64,000 bases of DNA from Nocardioides salarius (GCF_016907435.1 NZ_JAFBBZ010000001.1:3348001-3412000); one strand, 5' to 3'. Positions 44,794 through 54,133 are shown, counted from the first letter of the stretch. A program made the numbers and translations. The notes: a model not told the origin generated them from the sequence alone.

Positions 44794-46370
44794 GGACGTC
44801 AGCCTGGCCGGTGGACGACGAGCAGTCGGAGGACCCCGAGCTCGCGGAGGTGGCGCCCGCGGTCGTGAGCCTGCACTTCCTGCGGCGCGCGCTGCGCCGG
44901 CGCTGGAGGGTCTGGGCCGGCTGCGCCCTGGCCGGCGTGCTGCTGGGGGCGGCCGTCGCGCTGGCGCTGCCGACGCGCAGCGCCGCGAGCGTGACGCTGC
45001 TGCTGGCGCACCCCGACGGCGCGGACCCGACGATGGCGATGAACACCGACGTGAGCCTGCTGCGCACCCGCACGGTGGCCGAGCGGGTGGTCGACGAGCT
45101 CGGCATCGACCTGACCTCCGAGCAGATGCAGGCCTCGATCCTGGCCAGCGTCGAGACGACCACGGTGCTCCAGCTCGAGGTCGAGGGTCCCGACGCCGAC
45201 GAGGCACGACGGCGCACCGAGGCGGTGGCCACCACGTTCCTGGACTTCCGCAACGAGACCATGGAGGTGCAGACCGCTGCCCGCACCGACCGCTACCGGA
45301 TCCGGGTCGAGGCCCTGCGCAGCGAGGCCACCACGCTCACGGCGCAGTACGACGTGCTCAGCGGCAGCGGCCCCCGGGGCCGGGCCGAGGCGGCCGAGGT
45401 GCTCACCCGGCGCGCCCAGGTCGACGCGCAGATCAGCGAGCTGGAGCAGGAGATCGAGCGCACCCGCATCGTCGCGGGGGCGGTCGCGGGGGCGAGCCAC
45501 GTGCTCGACCCCACCGCCGTGCTCGCCGGCCGCTCGCTGGTGCGCAGCCTCGCCCTCGACACCACGGCGGGGCTCGTGGCCGGCGGGTCCGTGGGCGCCG
45601 GCTGGGTGCTGCTCGGCGCACTGCTCTCGCAGCGGGTGCGGCGCCGCGAGGAGATCGCGATGGCCCTGGGCACGCGGGTGTGCTGCAGCGTGGGCCGGGT
45701 GCCGACGCGGGTCTGGCGCGGGGCCGCGGTCCCGGCCCGGCGGCGTACGTCGCTGGAGCGGGCGGTGGCCAGCGTGTCGGGGCTGGTGGCCCCGGGTCCG
45801 GCCGGGGAGGGCCGCGCACCGGTGCGGTGGGCGGTCGGCGCGGTCGAGAACGGACCCGAGACCACGGTGCTCGCCGCGGCCCTGGCGGTGGACCGGGCCC
45901 GGGCGGGCAACCGGGTGCTGGTGGTCGACCTGACCGAGCGCGGCCGGGTGGGGCACGCGGTCGCCGGGCTGTGGAGCGGCGACGGGACCAGGCCGGTGGT
46001 GCTGCGCCCCGACGGGGTGCCCTCGCGCTCGGTCGGGCCGCTGCCGGGGGCCGAGCTGTCGGCGTCCACGGTGACCGAGGCCGAGTCGGCCTCCGACCTG
46101 GTGCTGGTCGTGGTCGACATCGACCCGGCCGTCGGTCTCGACCACGTCGCCGCCCGCGCCGAGCGCCTGGTGGTCGTGGTCAGCGCCGGTGGCTCGACCG
46201 CCGAGCGGCTGCGCACCACCGCCGAGCTGGCCCGGGCCGCCGGCCTGGAGCCCGCCGAGGCGGTGCTCGTGGGCGCCGACGCCGCCGACGACAGCCTGGG
46301 GCTGGCGCCCGTCGACGACGAGGACACCCGGTCGAGCCGCTCGCTGCTGCCGGGCCGGTGGGGCCGGTGA
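44790..46370 (+). CDS. Wzz-like chain-length protein 2 with ATPase-like remnant
   Basis: The 526-residue paralogue has membrane segments near residues 40-60 (AGCALAGVLLGAAVALALP) and 262-285 and a coiled-coil periplasmic part (RAQVDAQISELEQEIERTR). The C-terminal half keeps the shape of a BY-kinase/ParA ATPase (NRVLVVDLTERGRVGHAVAG, VLVVVDIDPAVG, RLVVVVSAGGSTAERLR), but the loop position reads VENGPETTVLAAAL, with no GK(T/S). It is likely a non-hydrolysing partner of protein 1. GTG start within GTGA overlap. Confidence 0.78.
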   Translation: MRTSAWPVDDEQSEDPELAEVAPAVVSLHFLRRALRRRWRVWAGCALAGVLLGAAVALALPTRSAASVTLLLAHPDGADPTMAMNTDVSLLRTRTVAERVVDELGIDLTSEQMQASILASVETTTVLQLEVEGPDADEARRRTEAVATTFLDFRNETMEVQTAARTDRYRIRVEALRSEATTLTAQYDVLSGSGPRGRAEAAEVLTRRAQVDAQISELEQEIERTRIVAGAVAGASHVLDPTAVLAGRSLVRSLALDTTAGLVAGGSVGAGWVLLGALLSQRVRRREEIAMALGTRVCCSVGRVPTRVWRGAAVPARRRTSLERAVASVSGLVAPGPAGEGRAPVRWAVGAVENGPETTVLAAALAVDRARAGNRVLVVDLTERGRVGHAVAGLWSGDGTRPVVLRPDGVPSRSVGPLPGAELSASTVTEAESASDLVLVVVDIDPAVGLDHVAARAERLVVVVSAGGSTAERLRTTAELARAAGLEPAEAVLVGADAADDSLGLAPVDDEDTRSSRSLLPGRWGR

Positions 46371-47587
46371 GCACGGTCCTGGCGGGGCCCTCCGCCGGCC
46401 CCCTCGCACCGGACCCGCGCCTGGGACGGCGTCAACGGACGCTGGTCGGCCTCGCCTGGGGCGCGCTGCTGCTCAACGTGCTGACCTACGCCGACACCGC
46501 CACCGTGGTGCCGCTGCCGACCCTGGCCGGCTCGGCGCTGACCCAGGGGGCGGTGCTGGTGGCACTGCTCCTGGCCCTGGTGGTCAACCCCGGTGGCGTG
46601 GTGCGCCCGCAGGTCTTCCTGCTGCTGCTGACGGTGCTGGCCATCGGTGCCAGCGCGGCCAGCCTCTACTCCGAGTTCTTCCTCTCCGCGACCTTCCGGG
46701 CCGGGCGGATGGTGCTCTTCGTGACCGTGCTGTGGCTGCTGAGCACCTGGTTCGGGCGGCGCGACATGCTGCTGCTGCGGATGCACCGCACGGCCCTGGC
46801 GGTGGTGATGGCGACCGTCTACGCCGGGGCGCTGGTGGCCCCCGGGCTGGCCTTCGCCTTCCAGGACCGCCTGGCCGGGGTGGTCTGGCCGATCCCGCCC
46901 ACCCAGGTCGCGCACTACGCCGCGGTCCTGCTCGGCACCTCGCTGCTGCTGTGGATGTGCCGGCTGGTCGGCGGTGTGCGGGCCGGGCTGATGGTGCTGC
47001 TCTCGCTGCTGCCGCTGCTCGCCACGCACACCCGCACCGCCGTGATCGGGGTGCTCGTCGGTCTCGTGGTGGCCTCCCTGAGCCTGCTGATGGGCCACGT
47101 GCGGGTGCGGCGCACGCTGATGGTCGCCGGCGGCGGCGGTGCGATCGGGGCGGCGCTGTTCATCTCGCCGCTGACCGTGTGGCTGCTGCGCGGGCAGTCG
47201 GCCGACGAGGCCAACAAGCTGACCGGCCGCACCGACGTGTGGAGCGCGGTCGCCGACCTCGAGCGGCCGTGGATCGAGGACCTCTTCGGCTGGGGCCTGT
47301 CCGACCAGTCCTTCGGCGGGCTGCCCATCGACAGCAGCTGGGTGGCGACGTACGTCGACCAGGGCTGGCTGGGCGTCGGGGTGCAGGCCGCGGTGCTGCT
47401 CCTGCTGCTGCTGATGGCGGTCGTGCACCGGCCCGGGCCCGAGCGGGCCATCGCCCTCTTCCTGGTCGCCTACTGCACGGTCGCCTCGGTCACCGAGACC
47501 GGGCTGGGCGCCCCGTCGGTCTACCTGCTCGACCTGACCGTCGCCGCGTCGCTGCTGGTGCCCGGCTGGCGGGCGAGGCAGCCATGA
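46367..47587 (+). CDS. Wzy/O-antigen ligase-like polymerase
   Basis: The 406-residue protein has about ten hydrophobic helices and a long external loop with LTGRTDVWSAVADLERPWIE, the conserved block of the Wzy_C (O-antigen ligase) family, in which the Arg and His/Asp neighbourhood binds the lipid-linked substrate. The loop is followed by LFGWGLSDQSFGG, also typical. It should polymerise repeat units at the outer face of the membrane. GTG start overlapping the previous stop (GTGA at 46367); the next gene overlaps by 4 bp. Confidence 0.83.
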   Translation: MSTVLAGPSAGPLAPDPRLGRRQRTLVGLAWGALLLNVLTYADTATVVPLPTLAGSALTQGAVLVALLLALVVNPGGVVRPQVFLLLLTVLAIGASAASLYSEFFLSATFRAGRMVLFVTVLWLLSTWFGRRDMLLLRMHRTALAVVMATVYAGALVAPGLAFAFQDRLAGVVWPIPPTQVAHYAAVLLGTSLLLWMCRLVGGVRAGLMVLLSLLPLLATHTRTAVIGVLVGLVVASLSLLMGHVRVRRTLMVAGGGGAIGAALFISPLTVWLLRGQSADEANKLTGRTDVWSAVADLERPWIEDLFGWGLSDQSFGGLPIDSSWVATYVDQGWLGVGVQAAVLLLLLLMAVVHRPGPERAIALFLVAYCTVASVTETGLGAPSVYLLDLTVAASLLVPGWRARQP

Positions 47588-48846
47588 GGGTCGTGGTGGT
47601 GCACGGCCGCTACCGCTCGGTCGCGCCGAGCGGCGAGAACCGCGTGGTCGACCAGGAGGTGCGGATGCTGCGCGCGGCCGGCCACGACGTGCGCACCTAC
47701 GAGCGGCACAGCGACGACATCGCCGACTGGCCGGCCCGGCGCCGGGCGCTGCTGGCGATGCACAGCGTGCGCAACGGTCCCGTGCGCTCCGACCTGACGG
47801 GCTACCTGGAGCGCGAGCGGCCCGACGTCGTGCACGTGCACAACACCTTCCCGCTGCTCAGCCCCTCGGTGCTGCTGGCCTGCCACGACGCGGGCGTGCC
47901 GGCGGTCGCCACCGTGCACAACTACAAGCTGCTGTGCGCCAGCGGTGACTTCTACCGCGACGGGGCGCCCTGCCACGACTGCGCCGACGGGCAGGTCGCG
48001 CCCGCCCTGCGCCACGGCTGCTACCGGGCCTCGCACGCGGCGACGCTGCCGGTCGCGGCCGGGCTGGTGCTCAACCGGCGGCTGTGGCAGCAGCTGGTGT
48101 CGGCGTACCTGCTGATCAGCGACTCGCAGCGCGCGCTGCTGCAGGGTCTGGCGCTGCCCGAGGAGCGGGTCTTCGTCAAGCCCAACTTCGTCGACCGCGC
48201 CGAGGTCTCGCCGGTGCCGCGCGAGCACCTCGTGGCCCACCTGGGCCGCCTCGACGAGGCCAAGGGGATCCGGCTGACGATGGCCGCCTGGGAGCACCAC
48301 GAGCGCAGCGCCCCGGGTTCGCGGCTGCGGCTGGTGATCGCCGGCGGCGGCCCCCTCGAGGGACTCGTGCGCGACTGGGCCGCCGGGCGCGAGCGGGTGC
48401 GGATGGTCGGCACGCTCGACCCGTCGGGCGTCGGCGCGCTGCTCGACCGCGCCCTCCTGGCGGTGGTGCCCTCGGCGTGGGAGGAGGTCTTCGGCCTGGT
48501 GGCCGTCGAGGCCATGGCCCACGGGTCGGTGCCGGTGGCGCCCGCACGTGGCTCCTTCCCCGAGCTCGTGCGCGACGGCTGGGACGGCGTGCTCTTCGAG
48601 CCCGGCAGCGCCGCCGACCTGGCCCGCGTGCTGGGCCGCGCCGACCGCGACCCCGGCGCCCTCCTCGAGGTCGGCGAACGGGCCCGCGCCACCTCGCGTC
48701 GCCGGTTCTCGCGCGAGCGCAACCTCGAGCAGCTCCTCTCGATCTACCGGTACGCCATCGCCCACCCGGCAGGAAGGACCTCCCATGCCACTCGTCCCGC
48801 CAGCGCCCCTCGCACCACCAGCCGCGCGCCGGCGACGGAGGGTTGA
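47584..48846 (+). CDS. Glycosyltransferase, GT4-like
   Basis: The 420-residue enzyme has GT-B fold signs: N-terminal VVVVHGRYRSVAPSGENRVV and VVHVHNTFPLLSPS, and C-terminal HLGRLDEAKGIRLTM, VIAGGGPLEGLV and the donor-binding SAWEEVFGLVAVEAMAHGSV with the two conserved Glu residues. A cluster of Cys (CASGDFYRDGAPCHDCADG) in the N-terminal half is seen in a subset of such enzymes and may be structural. The C-terminus carries an unrelated Thr/Pro/Ala-rich tail of about 25 residues. Sugar specificity unknown. Confidence 0.85.
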   Translation: MRVVVVHGRYRSVAPSGENRVVDQEVRMLRAAGHDVRTYERHSDDIADWPARRRALLAMHSVRNGPVRSDLTGYLERERPDVVHVHNTFPLLSPSVLLACHDAGVPAVATVHNYKLLCASGDFYRDGAPCHDCADGQVAPALRHGCYRASHAATLPVAAGLVLNRRLWQQLVSAYLLISDSQRALLQGLALPEERVFVKPNFVDRAEVSPVPREHLVAHLGRLDEAKGIRLTMAAWEHHERSAPGSRLRLVIAGGGPLEGLVRDWAAGRERVRMVGTLDPSGVGALLDRALLAVVPSAWEEVFGLVAVEAMAHGSVPVAPARGSFPELVRDGWDGVLFEPGSAADLARVLGRADRDPGALLEVGERARATSRRRFSRERNLEQLLSIYRYAIAHPAGRTSHATRPASAPRTTSRAPATEG

Positions 48847-48849
48847 GCC

Positions 48850-49836
48850 GTGACCGGGTCACCGCCCGCGCCCCGCGTGAGCATCGGGCTGCCCGTCTAC
48901 AACGGCGCCGACTACCTCGCCCAGTCCCTCGACGCGCTGCTCGGGCAGAGCTTCGAGGACCTCGAGGTCGTCGTGTCCAGCAACGCCTCGACCGACGACA
49001 CCGACGACCTCGTGCGCGAGCGCGCCGCCAGTGACCCCCGGGTGCGCTTCGAACGGCTGGAGACCAACCTGGGAGCCGCGGCCAACCACGACGTCGTCCT
49101 GCGGCGCGCCCGCGGCGAGCTCTTCAAGTGGGCCTCGGCCGACGACCTCTACGCCGTCGACCTGGTCGAGCAGTGCGTGCGCCTGCTCGACGCCCACCCC
49201 GACGCCGTGCTGGCCCACTCGTGGACCGCCGCCGTCGACGAGACGGGCGCCGTGGTGCAGGCCCACGAGTACCCGCTGCTGACCAACTCGCGCCGGCCCT
49301 CCCGGCGCTTTCGCAGCATGCTCCTCGACGGCGACCGGATGCCCGGGGCGATCCGGGCCGACGACTTCTACGGGTTGGTGCGCGCCGACGTGCTCAGGCG
49401 GGTCCGCCCGCACGGCAGCTTCTACCGCGCCGACCACGTCTTCGTCAGCGAGCTGGTCCTGCAGGGGCGCTTCGTGCAGGTGCCCGACTGGCTCTACTTC
49501 CGTCGCCACCACGGCGGCCGGCTCTCGCACGACGAGGCGACCGTGCGCTCGTGGTGCGCCTCGCTCGACCCGCGGCGCGCCGACCGGCTGCGCAACCCGA
49601 CCGTGCGGCTGGTGGGGGAGATGTTCACCGGCTACCTAGGCGCGGTGCAGCGCTCGGCGCTGAGCCCTGCGGAGAAGCGGGCCTGCGTGCGCCACCTGGC
49701 GCGGTGGGCGGCCTCGCGGGCGGGGCGGCGCATCGGCGGCGCCGACCCCGGCGTGCCGGCCGAGGAGTACGACGTCGTGCCGCAGCGCCGCGACCTGGCG
49801 AGCCGGGTCGTGGCGGGGCAGGGGGCCCGGCCGTGA
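48850..49836 (+). CDS. Glycosyltransferase, GT2 family
   Basis: The 328-residue GT-A enzyme starts RVSIGLPVYNGADYLAQSLD, then EVVVSSNASTDDTDDLV and FKWASADDLYAVDLVEQCVR, in which SADD is the metal-binding acidic motif. No membrane segment is present. It should add one sugar to the lipid-linked repeat. The GTG start lies 3 bp after the previous stop and its own stop overlaps the pyruvyltransferase gene. Confidence 0.88.
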   Translation: MTGSPPAPRVSIGLPVYNGADYLAQSLDALLGQSFEDLEVVVSSNASTDDTDDLVRERAASDPRVRFERLETNLGAAANHDVVLRRARGELFKWASADDLYAVDLVEQCVRLLDAHPDAVLAHSWTAAVDETGAVVQAHEYPLLTNSRRPSRRFRSMLLDGDRMPGAIRADDFYGLVRADVLRRVRPHGSFYRADHVFVSELVLQGRFVQVPDWLYFRRHHGGRLSHDEATVRSWCASLDPRRADRLRNPTVRLVGEMFTGYLGAVQRSALSPAEKRACVRHLARWAASRAGRRIGGADPGVPAEEYDVVPQRRDLASRVVAGQGARP

Positions 49837-51017
49837 GCCAGGCCGACCGCCGCCTGCGCGTCGGGTTCCTGGGCCGGCTGGGCGCCGGCAACCTGGGCAA
49901 CGACGCCAGCCTCGAGGTGGTGCTGGGCCTGGTGCGCTCGCGTCGTCCCGACGCCGTGCTCGACGCCATGTGCTCGGGACCCGAGGTCGTGCGCGAGCGC
50001 TACGACCTGCCCGCCGTCGAGCTGCACCGCGCCCTGCGCGGGCCCACCGCCTGGCGGGTGCTCGCCGGGCTCGGGGTCGACGCCGTCCGCATCGGGCGGT
50101 GGGTGCGCCAGCACGACGTCGTGCTCGTGCCCGGCATGGGCACGCTGGAGTCGACGCTGCACGAGCGTGCCTGGCAGATGCCCTGGACCCTGCTGGTGAT
50201 GGCCGCCAGCGGACGGCTCTGGCGCACCCGGGTGGCCCTCGTGGGCGTCGGGGCCGGGGCGGTGCCCGAGCCGGTCCAGCGTCGGATGCTGGTGGGTGCC
50301 GCCCGCCTGGCGCACTACCGCTCCTTCCGCGACGAGCGCTCCCGCGACGACCTGCGGCGGATGGGCCTGCGCACCGACGACGGGGTCTTCCCCGACGTGG
50401 TCCTGGCCCTGCCGGTGCCGGCGGGACCGGGGGCGAGGCCGCGCAGCGTCGGACTCGGGGTGATGGCCTGGTCCGGCAGCAACGGTGAGCGCGCGCAGGC
50501 CGAGCGCCTGCACGCGGCGTACGTCGCCGAGATGGGGCGCGTGGTCGAGCGGCTGCTCGAGCGCGGCTACGACGTCAGCGTGCTGGTCGGTGACGGCGAC
50601 GACGTGCCGGTGGCCCGGGCCCTGGTGGCCGGGGCCCGCGACGAGCGGGTGCGGCTGCTGGTGCCCACGACCCCGGACGAGCTGGTCGAGGCGGTCGCGT
50701 CGGTCGAGGTGGTGGTGGCCGCGCGCTACCACAACGTGGTCGGGGCGCTGCGCAGCGCGACCCCGGTCGTGGCGCTGTGCTACGCGCCCAAGCACCGCGA
50801 CCTGATGGCCCTGATGGGGGTCGAGGAGCTGTGCCACGACCTGCGCGGCCTCGACGCGGCGAGGCTGGTGGACCACGTCGACGAGGTGCACCGCGACCGC
50901 GAGGCCCTGCGCGCCCGCCTCGAGCGGCGCCTCGACGAGCTGGCCCCGGTCTTCGAGCGGCACTTCGACGAGGTGGCCGCGAGGGTGCTGGGCGCCGGCA
51001 GCGAGGTGGTCGCATGA
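49833..51017 (+). CDS. Polysaccharide pyruvyl transferase family protein
   Basis: The 394-residue protein starts RVGFLGRLGAGNLGNDASLE and has VLVPGMGTLESTLHERAWQM and VVVAARYHNVVGALRSATPV, characteristic of the pyruvyl transferase (CsaB/WcaK) family that forms pyruvate ketals on sugars using phosphoenolpyruvate. Pyruvylation adds negative charge to exopolysaccharides. GTG start in a GTGA overlap with the GT2 stop; the flippase gene overlaps its stop by 4 bp. Confidence 0.85.
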   Translation: MSQADRRLRVGFLGRLGAGNLGNDASLEVVLGLVRSRRPDAVLDAMCSGPEVVRERYDLPAVELHRALRGPTAWRVLAGLGVDAVRIGRWVRQHDVVLVPGMGTLESTLHERAWQMPWTLLVMAASGRLWRTRVALVGVGAGAVPEPVQRRMLVGAARLAHYRSFRDERSRDDLRRMGLRTDDGVFPDVVLALPVPAGPGARPRSVGLGVMAWSGSNGERAQAERLHAAYVAEMGRVVERLLERGYDVSVLVGDGDDVPVARALVAGARDERVRLLVPTTPDELVEAVASVEVVVAARYHNVVGALRSATPVVALCYAPKHRDLMALMGVEELCHDLRGLDAARLVDHVDEVHRDREALRARLERRLDELAPVFERHFDEVAARVLGAGSEVVA

Positions 51018-52336
51018 GCGGCGTGCCGGTCGGGCGCGCGGCCCTGCTGCGCACCGTGGGCCGGCTGGGCTGGGGGGTCGCCGACCAGGGGGTCTCGAGC
51101 GTCAAGAACTTCGTGCTCGGGGTGTTCGTGGCCACCACCCTGGGCGCCCAGAGCCTCGGCGCGCTGGGGCTGGTGCTGGTGACCTACGCGATCGTGCTGC
51201 AGGCCGCCCGGGGGCTGGCCACCGACCCGCTGATGGTGCGCTACACCGGCACCGAGCCCCGCACCTGGCGCTCGTCGAGCGCCGCGGCCACCGCCACCGC
51301 CACGGTGGTGGGCCTGGTCGCCGGCGCGGCCTGCCTGGGTGGCGGCGCCGTGCTGACCCGCTGGGTCAGCGGCGAGGGCGGGACAGCCTTCACCGCGCTG
51401 GCCCCCTGCCTGCCGCTGCTGGCGCTGCAGGACAGCTACCGCTACGCCTTCTTCGCCGCCGGGCGCGGCGCCGCGGCCTGTGCCACCGACATGGTCTGGG
51501 CGGTCTCGCTGGTCCTGCTGCTCCCGCTGGGGGCGCCGCTGGGGCTCGACGGCATCGCGTGGGCCGTCGTGGCCTTCGGCGCCAGCGCCGGGATCTCCGC
51601 CGCGTTCGCGGCCTGGCGGGCCCGCACCCTGCCCGACCCGCGACGGGTCCTGTGGTGGTGGCGCGAGCACCACGACCTCGGCACCCGCTTCCTGGGCGAG
51701 AACGTGACGCTCGGGGTGGGCCAGCAGGTCACCGTCCTCGTCGTCGCGGCCGTCGCCGGGCTCGGCGCGCTGGGCGCCGTGCGTGGCGCGGAGATGCTGA
51801 TCGGGCCGGTGGCCAGCCTGCTGATGGGGATCTCGCAGGTGGCGGTGCCGGAGGCGGTCCGGGCCCGCGCCAACGGCCGCGCCTCGCTCGAGCGGCTCTG
51901 CCGCGCCCTGAGCGGCGGGCTGGCCGCGGTGGCGCTGCTGTGGGGCGGCCTCGTCTTCGTCGTGCTGCCCCACGGCCTGGGGGAGCGCCTGCTCGGCGAG
52001 GTCTGGCCCAGCGCCCACTCGCTGCTGCCGGCGGTGGTCCTCGGCGCCACCGCGGGCTGCCTGCACGTCGGGCCGTCGGCGGGGCTGCGCGCCCTGGGCC
52101 GCGCCGACCTGACGCTGCGCATGCAGGCGCTGGTGACCTCGACGTACGCCGTGCTCGGCACCGCCGGCGCGGCCGCGGGCGGGGCGGTCGGGATGGTGTG
52201 GGGCACCGCCGCCGCCTCCTGCCTGGGAGCCGTCGCGTGGTGGCTGGCCCTCGACCACGCCGCGCGGGCGGCGCTGCCGCTGCCGCCGGCCACCGCGCTG
52301 GTCGAGCCCGAGGAGATCGAGAGCCGTGTCGTCTGA
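51014..52336 (+). CDS. Wzx-like polysaccharide flippase
   Basis: The 440-residue protein has about twelve hydrophobic helices and resembles the MATE/Wzx (MOP) exporters: GVSSVKNFVLGVFVATTLGA near the N-terminus, GENVTLGVGQQVTVLVVAAV in the middle. It should move lipid-linked repeat units across the membrane to the Wzy-like protein. Charged termini face the cytosol. It overlaps its upstream gene by 4 bp and the following glycosyltransferase gene by 11 bp. Confidence 0.83.
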   Translation: MSGVPVGRAALLRTVGRLGWGVADQGVSSVKNFVLGVFVATTLGAQSLGALGLVLVTYAIVLQAARGLATDPLMVRYTGTEPRTWRSSSAAATATATVVGLVAGAACLGGGAVLTRWVSGEGGTAFTALAPCLPLLALQDSYRYAFFAAGRGAAACATDMVWAVSLVLLLPLGAPLGLDGIAWAVVAFGASAGISAAFAAWRARTLPDPRRVLWWWREHHDLGTRFLGENVTLGVGQQVTVLVVAAVAGLGALGAVRGAEMLIGPVASLLMGISQVAVPEAVRARANGRASLERLCRALSGGLAAVALLWGGLVFVVLPHGLGERLLGEVWPSAHSLLPAVVLGATAGCLHVGPSAGLRALGRADLTLRMQALVTSTYAVLGTAGAAAGGAVGMVWGTAAASCLGAVAWWLALDHAARAALPLPPATALVEPEEIESRVV

Positions 52337-53567
52337 CGCGCCGGAGGTCGTGGTGGCCACGGTGATGCGCCGCGAGGGCGGCAGCGGCGTCCAGACCCAC
52401 GTGCGCACCGTGGTCGAGCACCTCGAGGCGACCGGCCGGCCGGTGCGGGTGGTCAGCCCCTTCGACGCCGCCTCGCCGCTGGTGCGGCCGGTCTTCGCGG
52501 TGCGGCTGGCGCTGCAGCCGGTCTCGGGCGCGGCCGGGGTGTGGTGGTACCGGCACTGGCACACGGCGTACCTGCGCGCCGCGCTCGGTCCGGCGCTGGC
52601 CACCGCCCGGGCCGGCCGGCGGCCCCCCGTCGTCTACGCGCAGTGCCCCGGGTCCGCCCTGGCGGCGCTCACCGTGCGCGAGCGCGCGGGCGGCGCGGAA
52701 CCGGTGGTGATGGCCGCCCACTTCAACGTCTCCGAGGCCGACGAGTGGGCCGGCAAGGGGGAGATCAGGCGTGGCGGGCGGGTCTTCCGCGCCGTGCGCG
52801 AGCTCGAGGCCCGGGTGCTGCCGCGCCTCGACGGCCTGGTCTTCGTCTCCGAGGCGGCGCGCCGCGACTGCCTGGCCCGCGTGCCCGCGGCCGCCCGCGT
52901 GCCGTCGGTGGTGGTGCCCAACGCGGTGCCGGCCCTGCCGGCGCTCCCCGACCCGGCGGGCGCCGACCCGGCGAGCCCTGACCCGGCGGGACCGCTGCGC
53001 GACCTGGTCACCGTGGGCTCGGTCGAGCCCCGCAAGAACCAGGGCTACCTGCTCGAGGTGCTGGCCGAGGCCCGCCGGCGCGGACGCCCCTGCACGCTCA
53101 CCGTGGTCGGCGACGGTCCCCAGCGCCGTGGGCTCGAGCGGCGCGCGCGGGCGCTGGGCGTCGAGCGCGACGTCCGCCTCGTGGGGCACCGCACCGACGT
53201 GCCCGCCTGGCTGGCCGGGCACCGCGTCTACTGCCACGCCGCGCTCACCGAGTCCTTCGGCATCGCGCTCGCCGAGGCGATGCGGGCCGGGCTGCCCGTC
53301 GTCGCGGGCGCCGTGGGCGGCATCCCCGAGGTGGTGCGCGACGGGGTCGAGGGCCGGCACTGGCCGCTCGACGACGTCGCCGCGGCCACCGACCTCCTGC
53401 TCGACCTGCTCGACGACCACGACACCCGGCGACGGATGGGCCGGGCCGGGGCGGCCCGCGCCGCCGACGAGCTCGGCACCCAGGTCGTGGTGCCCCGGCT
53501 GCTCGACTTCCTCGGGTCGCTCAGCGCTCGGCCGGCGCCGGCCCCAGCAGGTGGCGCACCTCGCTGA
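52326..53567 (+). CDS. Glycosyltransferase, GT4 family (last gene of the 13-gene operon)
   Basis: The 413-residue GT-B enzyme has VMRREGGSGVQTHVRTVVEH at the N-terminus, LVTVGSVEPRKNQGYLLEVL and VVGDGPQRRGLERRA, and the donor site ALTESFGIALAEAMRAGLPV. A Pro/Asp repeat (DPAGADPASPDPAG) joins the two domains. Its 3' end overlaps the convergent epimerase gene by 47 bp, an unusual antisense overlap of two coding ends. GTG start inside the flippase gene. Confidence 0.86.
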   Translation: MSSDAPEVVVATVMRREGGSGVQTHVRTVVEHLEATGRPVRVVSPFDAASPLVRPVFAVRLALQPVSGAAGVWWYRHWHTAYLRAALGPALATARAGRRPPVVYAQCPGSALAALTVRERAGGAEPVVMAAHFNVSEADEWAGKGEIRRGGRVFRAVRELEARVLPRLDGLVFVSEAARRDCLARVPAAARVPSVVVPNAVPALPALPDPAGADPASPDPAGPLRDLVTVGSVEPRKNQGYLLEVLAEARRRGRPCTLTVVGDGPQRRGLERRARALGVERDVRLVGHRTDVPAWLAGHRVYCHAALTESFGIALAEAMRAGLPVVAGAVGGIPEVVRDGVEGRHWPLDDVAAATDLLLDLLDDHDTRRRMGRAGAARAADELGTQVVVPRLLDFLGSLSARPAPAPAGGAPR

Positions 53568-54084
53568 GCGGGGGCGCCGCCCGGTCGTTCGCCGAGAGCA
53601 GGGTCACCGGCAGCGGCCACGCCACCGCGATGTCGGGGTCGTCGTGGGCGATCGCCAGCGACGCGGCCGGGTCGTGGCGGCGGTCGATGCGGTAGGAGGT
53701 GTCCGACGGCTCGCGCAGGGCCTGGAACCCGTGCGCGCAGCCCGCGGGGATGTAGACCGAGCGCTGCGACTCCTCGGTGAGCTCGAAGCCCTCCCACTCG
53801 CCGTACGTCGGCGAGCCGACGCGCAGGTCGACCACGACGTCGTACAGGGCCCCGCGCGAGCAGCGCACCAGCTTGGCCTCGCCGGCCCCGGTGCGCACGT
53901 GCAGGCCGCGCACCACGCCGCGGTGCGAGCGCGAGACGCTGTCCTGCACGAAGTCCTCGGCGCGCACGCCGTGCTCGCGCGCGACGTCGGCGTCGAAGGT
54001 GCGCGCGAACCAGCCGCGCTCGTCGGGCACCGGCTCGGGCTCCACGACCAGCACCCCGGCGATCCGGGTGCGTCGTACCTGCAT
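53521..54084 (-). CDS. RmlC-like sugar 3,5-epimerase
   Basis: The 187-residue protein is of the dTDP-4-dehydrorhamnose 3,5-epimerase family: cupin fold with SHRGVVRGLHVRTGAGEAKL holding the catalytic His, then YDVVVDLRVGSPTYGEWEGF and VYIPAGCAHGFQALREPS. Since the locus has CDP-glucose genes and no dTDP-glucose genes, it more likely acts on a CDP-4-keto-6-deoxyhexose. ATG 54084 follows a GGAGGTGGGGAG site; it is divergent from the C-methyltransferase gene. Confidence 0.82.
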   Translation of the reverse strand: MQVRRTRIAGVLVVEPEPVPDERGWFARTFDADVAREHGVRAEDFVQDSVSRSHRGVVRGLHVRTGAGEAKLVRCSRGALYDVVVDLRVGSPTYGEWEGFELTEESQRSVYIPAGCAHGFQALREPSDTSYRIDRRHDPAASLAIAHDDPDIAVAWPLPVTLLSANDRAAPPLSEVRHLLGPAPAER

Positions 54085-54133
54085 GCTCCCCACCTCCTGG
54101 CCCGACCCTCTCCCGCCCGTCGGGCGGCGACCT

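Noticed and set aside
44790-46370. Active BY-kinase at the second Wzz-like protein
   Set aside because: The loop position has no Lys-Thr/Ser pair and there is no tyrosine cluster at the C-terminus.
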